A stretch of 39,926 nucleotides of DNA. Source: Paenibacillaceae bacterium ZCTH02-B3. GTDB taxonomy: Bacteria; Bacillota; Bacilli; Paenibacillales; Paenibacillaceae. Each line of letters starts with the position of its first letter. Position 1 is the stretch's first letter. The translations under genes were made by a program, and so were the position numbers. Below are positions 1 through 6,311 of the stretch, piece after piece. The DNA is taken from positions 1 through 39,926 of the forward strand of contig LZRV01000029.1 of the NCBI GenBank assembly GCA_002159065.1, in the 5' to 3' direction. Under the pieces are notes generated by a model. The model did no database searches, was not told the DNA's origin, and was given only the letters and a program-made list of their open reading frames with translations.

Positions 1-63
1 TCCCATCCCGAAACATCCGCCAATGTCACACCGAAACCCGTGATGGCTACCTGACGGCCTCAT
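1..63 (-). other. Possible start of a ketosynthase-like frame running off the left edge
   Basis: Reading leftward, one frame gives VAITGFGVTLADV, which resembles the N-terminus of beta-ketoacyl synthases (FabF-type genes often begin with a VVITGxGV motif). That frame has no start codon: it is closed by TGA just upstream. An ATG at 63-61 lies one base out of frame, so a single-base deletion would join it to the motif. This could be a frameshifted gene, a pseudogene, a sequence error or chance. Only about 20 codons are visible. Confidence 0.2.
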
Positions 64-205
64 TGGGTAACAAAATTACGTGAGTGATCCTTTTTCCTTC
101 GGTAACATTTTTAAATGAGTTGACACGGAACCCGAAATTTATTCCCGTCCGCTCGCTGAAGGGCCGAAGCCGGCGGGTAAATGGATTGTGTTGTCTGGCC
201 GCAAC
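64..205. other. Intergenic stretch with no recognised gene
   Basis: This stretch lies between the terminator of the BMC operon and the left-edge frame. It is locally AT-rich around 85-145. I see no RNA gene, repeat or convincing promoter in it. Confidence 0.4.
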
Positions 206-236
206 GAAAAACCTTGCGGCCCTGTCCGCAAGGTTC
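206..236 (-). terminator. Rho-independent terminator of the BMC operon
   Basis: The arms at 210-219 and 226-235 form a perfect 10-bp stem with a 6-base loop. On the minus strand the stem is followed by a short run of T. It lies about 25 bases beyond the stop codon of the last operon gene, as expected for a terminator. Confidence 0.85.
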
Positions 237-260
237 TGTCAAAGCCCGATCCGTACCGGG

Positions 261-1154
261 TCAGTTCTTGAACTCCTTCAAACGGTAATCATGGGGATCG
301 ACCTGCCGCAACGCGGCCAGTTCCCGCGGGGTCGGGGGCGGCGTGTACACCACATCGCCGTATTTCAGGGGGAAACCGGTATTTTCCTCCACTTCTCTCA
401 GGGAAGAAGTCGGATGGACCGATTCCAGCCGGAGCATGCCGTCCTTTACGCCGAATACGCAAAGCGGCGTGACGACCTTCCACACGTTGCCCCGTGTGGT
501 CACGAAGTCCACCTTTTCGACAAACGTCCTGCGGTCGTGCCGGGTGCGCCAGATGATGACCTTCCTGGCGGTGGGGATCAGCACCGCGCTGCCGGCGCCG
601 CCGGGCAGGCGTACCTTCGGATTCCGGTAGCTGCCGATCACCGAGTTGTTCACGTTGCCGTGCAAGTCAAATTGCGCGCCGCTCAAGAACGCGACGTCCA
701 GCCCGCCCCGCATGGACAAATCGAAAATTTGGTCCAGCGGGAAGTAGGCTTCCGCTCCGGAGAGCAAATCGGCTCCCGCGGAAGAATAGGAAGCCTTCTG
801 AACGGAAGGCGGGTTGACGCCGCCGGGAATGTTCAGGCAGACCAGGTTTGGCGCGTGCAGCTTCCTGGCCAGGGCCATGGCGATCATCGGCAGGTGGGAA
901 GCCACGCCGTGGAACACCCGCTCGCCGTCCTGCAGGAGCCGGGCCATGACGCACACCATGAGGTCGGCGATCCGCCAGTCGGATTTTTGCGGCGTTTTGG
1001 ACGGCGCGGTCGCCGGTCTTTTGGCCTGCGCGGCAAACGGCGTTTTGGACGGCGCCATCCGGGACGTTGCCGGCGTCGCTGCCGGAACCGTTTTCGGTTG
1101 CGTTTTCGTCTGGAGATACGGTTGCGCTTTCGGTTGTCCCGGGATTCGGTTCAT
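261..1154 (-). CDS. CoA-transferase-like protein, beta subunit, with N-terminal extension
   Basis: This 297-residue protein belongs to the GctB/CatJ/IpdB-type CoA-transferase family I. Family hallmarks are FDLHGNVNNSVIG, the PKVRLPGGAG stretch and DRRTFVEKVDFVT. Family members move CoA between carboxylic acids, or in IpdAB hydrolyse a ring of a CoA thioester. The first ~57 residues are a low-complexity Lys/Thr/Pro/Ala-rich extension with two APSKTP-type repeats; typical homologues begin near the DWRIADLM segment. The start codon overlaps the stop of the upstream alpha subunit (ATGA), which supports the long form and translational coupling. By eye, the position that normally carries the nucleophilic Glu (ESG motif) reads NIPGG, so ordinary transferase activity is uncertain. 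It is the last gene of the BMC operon. Confidence 0.8.
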   Translation of the reverse strand: MNRIPGQPKAQPYLQTKTQPKTVPAATPATSRMAPSKTPFAAQAKRPATAPSKTPQKSDWRIADLMVCVMARLLQDGERVFHGVASHLPMIAMALARKLHAPNLVCLNIPGGVNPPSVQKASYSSAGADLLSGAEAYFPLDQIFDLSMRGGLDVAFLSGAQFDLHGNVNNSVIGSYRNPKVRLPGGAGSAVLIPTARKVIIWRTRHDRRTFVEKVDFVTTRGNVWKVVTPLCVFGVKDGMLRLESVHPTSSLREVEENTGFPLKYGDVVYTPPPTPRELAALRQVDPHDYRLKEFKN

Positions 1155-2017
1155 ATCCGAATCACCGCCTTCCGGCCGCTTCGGTCCGCTCTTTCATGCT
1201 GCGCCACATAGGCGGGAATGTCCTTGCGCTCCAGCTTCATGAATTTTGCCAGTGCCATGAGGTCCGCGTCGTACATCCGGTCGCAGGATCCGGGAGCCGC
1301 TCCCCGCGGCGCGTGCACCACCGCTTCCACGAGGAAGCCGGGGATGTCCACCAGCGTGGGCTGCCGCTGCCAGTGCCCCGCGCTGACGATGCGCTCCGCG
1401 GTGATGATCACCTTGCGCGCGGCGCGGCTCATGAGCACGTCTTCATACTTCGGGCCGTGGATCACCGCGTTGCCCGTCTCGTCCGCTTCCTGCACGTGGA
1501 TGACCGCCCAGTCGGGCACGATCGCCCGGACCACCGTGACCGGCTCGCCGCCGAACGGATCGGGGATGACGCGGAAATCGTCGTTTTCGCGGATCAGGTC
1601 GGTGCCTCTGAAGCCGATCACCGGCATGAACGGAGCGCCGGACGCGGCGGCCCTGAGGGCGCTGATGACCGTGTAGCAGGCGTGCTCGTTCGCCCTGACC
1701 TCCCCGCTCTCCACCGCCTTCCGGTAATGCGCGGCCAGGCCGAATTCCGTCTCATAGCTCACGAAGCCGGCGTTCACCGTTTCCACGCATCCGGCCGCGC
1801 ACAAAAGGTCGATGTCGTGGGCGCCGGCGGTTTTCACCACGCCGAGACGCCGTTTGCCCTGGCGGATCAGTTCGCGGACAAAGGCCATCGGCGCCCGGTG
1901 CAGCACGTTGCCTCCCAGGGCGAGCAGATCGCCGTCGCGAACCATGGCGGCCGCTTCCTCCAGCGGCATCAGTTTGGAACGCGCCCTGGTCCGGCTTGCG
2001 AATGCGGAGGTTGCCAT
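1151..2017 (-). CDS. CoA-transferase-like protein, alpha subunit
   Basis: This 288-residue protein resembles alpha subunits of glutaconate/3-oxoacid CoA-transferase-type enzymes (GctA/CatI/IpdA group), with an N-terminal LEEAAAMVRDGDLLALGG segment and PDWAVIHVQEADETGN in the middle. The frame stays open upstream, but the start at 2017 is chosen because GGAGG lies 7-8 bases before this ATG and the family normally starts here. Its stop overlaps the beta-subunit start by 4 bases, so the two are probably a coupled heteromer. Alpha/beta CoA-transferases are not standard BMC cargo. No clear encapsulation peptide is visible. The acyl group handled is unknown; acetyl-, lactyl- or methylthioacetyl-CoA are guesses from the pathway. 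Confidence 0.8.
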   Translation of the reverse strand: MATSAFASRTRARSKLMPLEEAAAMVRDGDLLALGGNVLHRAPMAFVRELIRQGKRRLGVVKTAGAHDIDLLCAAGCVETVNAGFVSYETEFGLAAHYRKAVESGEVRANEHACYTVISALRAAASGAPFMPVIGFRGTDLIRENDDFRVIPDPFGGEPVTVVRAIVPDWAVIHVQEADETGNAVIHGPKYEDVLMSRAARKVIITAERIVSAGHWQRQPTLVDIPGFLVEAVVHAPRGAAPGSCDRMYDADLMALAKFMKLERKDIPAYVAQHERADRSGRKAVIRI

Positions 2018-2099
2018 CCCGATTCCCTCCTTGTGAGCGGATACGCCGTCCGGTCGGGATGAAGCCCCGGCCCGATCGGACGGCATGCGCCATCCCGGC

Positions 2100-3431
2100 T
2101 TATTTGACGGCGTTGCACGCGATGTGCACGGCGTCCCACACGCCGGAGAACGGCGGCGCATAGCACAGGTCCACCATGCCGAGCTCCCGCGCGGACATCC
2201 GGTTGTGGATGGCCACGGCAAACAGATTGATGCGCAGCACGACGCCCTTGGCCCCGACGCCCTGGGCGCCGAGCAGCGTCTTGGTTTCCTTGTCGTAGAT
2301 GAGCTTGAACCGGATCGGCGTCGGATTGGGGTAATAGGCCGGATGGTCCATCGCTTCGACCACCGCCGTGCCGTAGTCGATGGCCAGCCGTTTGGCGTCC
2401 GCCTCGGACAGGCCGGTTCTCCCCAGCTCGAGGTCGAACACCTTGATCGCCGCGCTTCCCAGCGTGCCGACGAATTTGTCGTGCCGGCCGAGCATGTTGC
2501 CGCCGGCCAGGCGGCCCATCTTGTTGGCCGTCGTCCCCAGCGGAATGTACGTGTCTTCTTCCATCACCCGGTGGTACACGACGGCGCAGTCGCCGGCCGC
2601 GTACACGTCGGGGATGTTCGTGCGCATTTCCCGGTCGATGTAAATGGCTCCGTTCGGCGCCAGGCGGATGCCGCTTCCCGCAAGAAAACCGGTGGCCGGA
2701 CGCACGCCGGTGGCCAGGATGACCAGGTCCGCCGGATATTCGCCCCTGTTAGTGCGGACCCGTTCCACCCGCCCCGCGCCGGCGATTTCCGTCAGCCGTT
2801 CGGCCAGGTGCAGGCTTACTCCTTGCCGTTGCAATTCTTCCGTGACAGGTTCCGTGATTTCCGGATCGAAAGGCGGAAGAATCCGGTCGGCCAGCTCGAC
2901 GACGCGCACCCGCTTGCCCAGGTGCACCATCGCTTCGGCGGCCTCCAGGCCGATCGCCCCGCCGCCGATGATCACCACATCCCGCAGTGCGGAGGATGCG
3001 GCCGCTTCCTTCAGGGCCAGGCCGTCCTCCATCGTCTTCAGGAGATGAACGCCGGGCAGGCGGATTCCCGGCACGTCCGGAACGATCGGCGCGGCGCCGA
3101 CCGCGATCATCAGTTTGTCGTAGGAATCCAGGAACAGGCTCCCCTGTTCCAGGTTCTTGACCATGATCTGCTTCCGGTCGGGCGCGACCTTGACTACCTC
3201 GTGGCGCAGGAAGGTCCGGATGCCCGACCTTTCGAACTCTTCCCGCGTGCGGGCGATCAGCTTGCGCCAGTCGTCGTTCACCCCGGAAACGTAGTAGGGC
3301 AGGCCGCAGGCGCCGTAGGAGAGAAAGCCGCCCTTTTCGTAAACGACAACTTCCGCGTCCGGACTGGTTCGCTTGATTTTCGCAGCGGCGGACATCCCGG
3401 CCGCGACGCCTCCGACGATGACGATTTTCAC
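2100..3431 (-). CDS. FAD-dependent pyridine nucleotide-disulfide oxidoreductase, CoA-disulfide reductase / NADH oxidase type
   Basis: This 443-residue flavoprotein has an N-terminal FAD Rossmann motif (IVGGVAAGMSAA, residues ~5-16), a single redox Cys at residue 42 (GACGLPYYVSG), an NAD(P)H-binding GGGAIGLEAAE near 155-165, the FAD motif NIPDVYAAGDC near 270-285 and a C-terminal dimerisation domain. The lone Cys in a CGLPYY context is typical of CoA-disulfide reductase, NADH oxidase and persulfide reductase members of the family. The GTG start at 3431 was chosen because it follows a G-rich ribosome site and begins the family motif; the open frame runs further upstream without homology. In this operon it could reoxidise NADH from the aldehyde dehydrogenase or keep CoA reduced. 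That role is inference. Confidence 0.8.
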   Translation of the reverse strand: MKIVIVGGVAAGMSAAAKIKRTSPDAEVVVYEKGGFLSYGACGLPYYVSGVNDDWRKLIARTREEFERSGIRTFLRHEVVKVAPDRKQIMVKNLEQGSLFLDSYDKLMIAVGAAPIVPDVPGIRLPGVHLLKTMEDGLALKEAAASSALRDVVIIGGGAIGLEAAEAMVHLGKRVRVVELADRILPPFDPEITEPVTEELQRQGVSLHLAERLTEIAGAGRVERVRTNRGEYPADLVILATGVRPATGFLAGSGIRLAPNGAIYIDREMRTNIPDVYAAGDCAVVYHRVMEEDTYIPLGTTANKMGRLAGGNMLGRHDKFVGTLGSAAIKVFDLELGRTGLSEADAKRLAIDYGTAVVEAMDHPAYYPNPTPIRFKLIYDKETKTLLGAQGVGAKGVVLRINLFAVAIHNRMSARELGMVDLCYAPPFSGVWDAVHIACNAVK

Positions 3432-3537
3432 CGGTTTCCCCCCTTCCCGGCGGGTGATGGATGATCCGCGCGCGGCCGGCGCCCGGACGGAGGTGATCCC
3501 CGGTCCCGCGCCGGCGGCGGAATGTGCGGCTGCAGCA

Positions 3538-3804
3538 TCAGTCCGCGGCTTCTCCCGGAATGTCGGGTTCCCGGTCGATGATGCCCACGACAAGGGCGTC
3601 GATGGGCGCGTCCCGATGGAGGCCGAACCGGGCGTTGGCGTCCGTCGTGACGAGGACGTTTTCGCCGATCCCGGCGCCGATGGCATCCGCGGCGACGAAC
3701 GTTTCGCCGGAATTGCGCTTTTGCACCACGAGCAGCTTGTAGCCCTGCAGCCCCTCCAGCTTGCGCGTGGACACGATGTTGCCCACCACTTTGCCGATGA
3801 TCAT
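3538..3804 (-). CDS. BMC vertex protein, EutN/CcmL family (BMC-P)
   Basis: This 88-residue protein has the typical N-terminus MIIGKVVGNIVSTRK and the conserved LLVVQ and GAGIGENVLVTT segments of EutN/CcmL/PduN proteins. Pentamers of this family cap the twelve vertices of the icosahedral shell. It is the only BMC-P gene in the window. GAGGT lies about 9 bases before the ATG, and the pduL stop is 12 bases upstream, so the two are probably cotranslated. Confidence 0.93.
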   Translation of the reverse strand: MIIGKVVGNIVSTRKLEGLQGYKLLVVQKRNSGETFVAADAIGAGIGENVLVTTDANARFGLHRDAPIDALVVGIIDREPDIPGEAAD

Positions 3805-3815
3805 CGCTTACGACC

Positions 3816-4490
3816 TCATTTCTCGTCCAGGATGAGTTCGAGCCGGTCCCCGGTGGCGATGGAAAAAGCGTTCGCGTCATCCGTGTCGATATGCATCTCC
3901 AGCGCGAAATCGTCCCTGACCCGGACATACACGCGATCCATGACGCCGCCGCGGGGGCCCTCCACCTTCACGCGGACCTCCTGCCCGTCGGCGACGCCGT
4001 AAGCGGCCGCGTCGGCCGGCGTCATGTGGATGTGCCGGTCGGCGATGATGACGCCGCTGTCCAGCTCCAGGCGCCCCCGCGGCCCGACCAGCGTAATGCC
4101 TGGCGTGCCTTCCAGCCGTCCGGAAGGACGGATCGGGGGCGACAAGCCGAGACGCCTGGCGTCGCTCGGCGCCAGTTCCACCTGGGTCTGGCGGCGGTAC
4201 GGACCGAGAATGCGAACCCCTTCGATCGTGCCCTTGGGCCCGATCAGCGTGACCCGTTCTTCCGCCGCGAACTGGCCGGGCTGGGAAATGTCCCGGCTGC
4301 GGGTGAGCTCGCGGTCTTCGCCGAAAAGCAGCTTGAAATGCTCCCGCGTAATGTGGAGATGCCGGGCGGACACGCCGACGGGCACGAAGCGCAGTCTTTC
4401 GCGGACGGGCACGATGCCCCGTCCGGCCAGCTCCTCCAGCACCAGTTTCGTGACCGTCTCGATCAGTTCCGTCCGCGATGGCGTCGGCAT
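3816..4490 (-). CDS. pduL: Phosphotransacylase PduL
   Basis: This 224-residue enzyme interconverts acyl-CoA and acyl-phosphate inside microcompartments, returning CoA to the lumen and releasing an energy-rich acyl-phosphate. It shows the family's zinc ligands: the SARHLH motif (His44, His46), the DRHIHM motif (His153, His155) and a third LEMHID element near residue 200. Residues ~5-22 form a predicted short amphipathic helix (TELIETVTKLVLEELA) of the encapsulation-peptide type. It replaces the unrelated Pta enzyme and is a core enzyme of catabolic BMCs. The ATG at 4490 follows GGGGTGATC. Likely substrates here are acetyl-CoA or a related short acyl-CoA. Confidence 0.93.
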   Translation of the reverse strand: MPTPSRTELIETVTKLVLEELAGRGIVPVRERLRFVPVGVSARHLHITREHFKLLFGEDRELTRSRDISQPGQFAAEERVTLIGPKGTIEGVRILGPYRRQTQVELAPSDARRLGLSPPIRPSGRLEGTPGITLVGPRGRLELDSGVIIADRHIHMTPADAAAYGVADGQEVRVKVEGPRGGVMDRVYVRVRDDFALEMHIDTDDANAFSIATGDRLELILDEK

Positions 4491-4518
4491 GCGATCACCC
4501 CGCTTTGCGCACGTTCGC

Positions 4519-4794
4519 TCACTTCAGGCGGGGCAGAATGCTTCCGATGTCGCCGTGCGGCCGCGGAATGACGTGCACGGCCACCAGTTCGCCGATGCGC
4601 TGCGCCGCCTCCGCGCCGACTTCCGTCGCCGCCTTCACGGCGCCCACTTCGCCCTTCACCAGCACCGACACGAGACCCGAACCGATTTTCTCGATTCCGG
4701 CCAGTTCCACGTTCGCCGCCTTCAGCATGGCGTCGGCCGCTTCGACCGCCGCCGTGAAGCCCCGCGTTTCGATGATGCCAAGCGATTCATTCAT
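4519..4794 (-). CDS. BMC-H hexameric shell protein 1
   Basis: This 91-residue single BMC-domain protein (PduA/EutM type) starts SLGIIETRG and carries the conserved KIGSGLV and [14 protein letters not shown] segments. Hexamers of such proteins tile the shell facets, and their central pores pass small metabolites. It is the third of three tandem, nearly identical genes in transcription order and the most diverged of them ([18 protein letters not shown]). A GGAGG site lies 8 bases before the ATG. Confidence 0.95.
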   Translation of the reverse strand: MNESLGIIETRGFTAAVEAADAMLKAANVELAGIEKIGSGLVSVLVKGEVGAVKAATEVGAEAAQRIGELVAVHVIPRPHGDIGSILPRLK

Positions 4795-4836
4795 TGATGA
4801 GTCCTCCCTCGTTCCGGTTTCCCCGTTGTTGTGCGC

Positions 4837-5112
4837 TCAGGAGAGCGCCGGCAAAATCTTCGCCAGATCGGCATGCGGCCGCGGAATGACGTGCACGGCC
4901 ACCAGTTCCCCGATGCGCTGCGCCGCTTCCGCGCCGACTTCGGTGGCCGCCTTGACGGCACCGACGTCTCCGTGCACGATGACAGTCACCAGCCCGGAGC
5001 CGATCTTCTCCGTGCCGACGATTTCCACGTTGGCGGCCTTCAGCATGGCGTCCGCCGCCTCGATCGCGGCCGTCAGCCCCCGCGTTTCGATGATGCCGAG
5101 CGATTCCCTCAT
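4837..5112 (-). CDS. BMC-H hexameric shell protein 2
   Basis: This 91-residue PduA/EutM-type shell protein is nearly identical over its length to its neighbours on both sides, especially to the gene at 5146-5418. Differences cluster near residues 48-54 (IVHGDVG against IVRGDVG) and at the extreme C-terminus. Close identity at the DNA level over the 5' third suggests recent duplication or gene conversion. AAGGAGG lies about 10 bases before the ATG. Confidence 0.95.
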   Translation of the reverse strand: MRESLGIIETRGLTAAIEAADAMLKAANVEIVGTEKIGSGLVTVIVHGDVGAVKAATEVGAEAAQRIGELVAVHVIPRPHADLAKILPALS

Positions 5113-5145
5113 GATGGTGCAACCTCCTTCGGACCCAGGCGGTCC

Positions 5146-5418
5146 TCAAAGTTTGGGCAACATTTTCGCCAGATCGCCGTGCGGCCTCGGAATGACGTGC
5201 GAAGCCACCAGCTCTCCGATCCGTTGCGCCGCTTCCGCGCCGACTTCCGTCGCCGCCTTGACGGCGCCCACGTCCCCGCGCACGATGACGGTCACCAGTC
5301 CCGAACCGATTTTCTCGGTTCCCACCAGCTCCACGTTCGCCGCTTTCAGCATGGCGTCCGCCGCCTCGATCGCGGCCGTCAGCCCCCGCGTTTCAATGAT
5401 GCCGAGCGATTCTTGCAT
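5146..5418 (-). CDS. BMC-H hexameric shell protein 3
   Basis: This 90-residue PduA/EutM-type shell protein starts [12 protein letters not shown]. The frame is open three codons further to a TTG, but that codon sits almost on the GGAGG site, so the ATG at 5418 with a 10-base spacing is preferred. It is the first of three tandem paralogues. Having several near-identical hexamers may let the cell tune facet composition or pore properties. Confidence 0.94.
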   Translation of the reverse strand: MQESLGIIETRGLTAAIEAADAMLKAANVELVGTEKIGSGLVTVIVRGDVGAVKAATEVGAEAAQRIGELVASHVIPRPHGDLAKMLPKL

Positions 5419-5423
5419 CAGGA

Positions 5424-5798
5424 TCAACCCTCCTTGCCTCTGCGTGATTTGGCGGCAGTACGCCGCTTGGCCGGTTGTTTCGCATTTCGGTCATCCGGCG
5501 GTTCGGGAGATGTCGCCGCCGGTTCGATGAATTTCATGATTTCGTCATGCGGCCGCGTAATGACCACGCTCATCCGGAGCGGATTGCCGGGCCTGTCCCG
5601 GCACTGCTCGCGCGCCGCTTCGACGGCCGCGGTCACTTCGGAGACGCTGCCCCCGACAATGACGGTCACGAGGCGCCCGCCCAGTTCCTTTTCGACGCAC
5701 AGCACCTCGACGCCAGCCGTCTTGCACATCACGTCGGTGAGTTCCACGGCGGTGGTGTAAAACAGGGTTTCCACCACGCCGATCGCTTCCCGTGCCAT
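5424..5798 (-). CDS. BMC-domain shell protein with basic C-terminal tail
   Basis: This 124-residue protein has one BMC domain (residues ~1-92) that is clearly diverged from the tandem trio ([18 protein letters not shown] at the start, [10 protein letters not shown] at the end of the fold). A ~30-residue tail follows, rich in Lys, Arg, Pro and Ala (for example [14 protein letters not shown]). Shell proteins with C-terminal extensions are known (PduK, for example), but this one lacks visible Cys pairs for a metal centre. The basic tail might bind cargo, RNA or another shell protein; that is a guess. The ATG at 5798 follows GGGAGAG. Confidence 0.88.
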   Translation of the reverse strand: MAREAIGVVETLFYTTAVELTDVMCKTAGVEVLCVEKELGGRLVTVIVGGSVSEVTAAVEAAREQCRDRPGNPLRMSVVITRPHDEIMKFIEPAATSPEPPDDRNAKQPAKRRTAAKSRRGKEG

Positions 5799-5962
5799 GA
5801 TTCTCTCCCTTCCCGCCTTTTTCTCCGCTTCCGGACCGTCGAGCCCGCCGGGCCGTCGGATGCGCCGGATTGCCGGGTCCTTCGGACTTCCGCTCCCTCC
5901 GGCCAACCGCATCCGCCGGACTTGCGCGTCCGCCGCCGTCCGCGTCTGCCATGCCGCATTCG

Positions 5963-6301
5963 TCACGGGCGGCCGCGCGGCTTGAGCGTCACCTTGCCGA
6001 CGGAAAGCAGCTTTTCCATGCCCGGCGCCGCGGAGGGGATGCAGCGGGTCAGAATCGCTTCGTCCGGCAGATACTGCCTGGCCGTTTCCCTGGCCACCTC
6101 CAGCGCGTGTTCGACGTCGGCGACCCGGCCGGTGAACTTCACCTGGACCATCAGGGGAATGATCGCCTGCACGTTCCCGTCGGGGTTGTTGCAGTCGATC
6201 CCGTGAATCCGGATATCCGCCGCCTTGCACGCCCTGTCCAAGGCCGCCAGGGCCACGCTGTATCCCTGGACTTCAAGCATTCCCAGCGCTTGCCGTTCCA
6301 C
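5963..6301 (-). CDS. BMC-domain shell protein, diverged
   Basis: This 112-residue protein begins with a canonical BMC fold start (ALGMLEVQGYSVALAALDRA), so it is not a circularly permuted form. It carries an insertion around residues 36-50 (HGIDCNNPDGN) where other hexamers are compact, and ends with a short basic C-terminus. The start is GTG at 6301 behind AGGTGA; the aldehyde dehydrogenase stop is 10 bases upstream. A specialised facet protein or a cargo-binding hexamer are both possible. Confidence 0.87.
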   Translation of the reverse strand: MERQALGMLEVQGYSVALAALDRACKAADIRIHGIDCNNPDGNVQAIIPLMVQVKFTGRVADVEHALEVARETARQYLPDEAILTRCIPSAAPGMEKLLSVGKVTLKPRGRP

Positions 6302-6311
6302 CGCGCATCAC

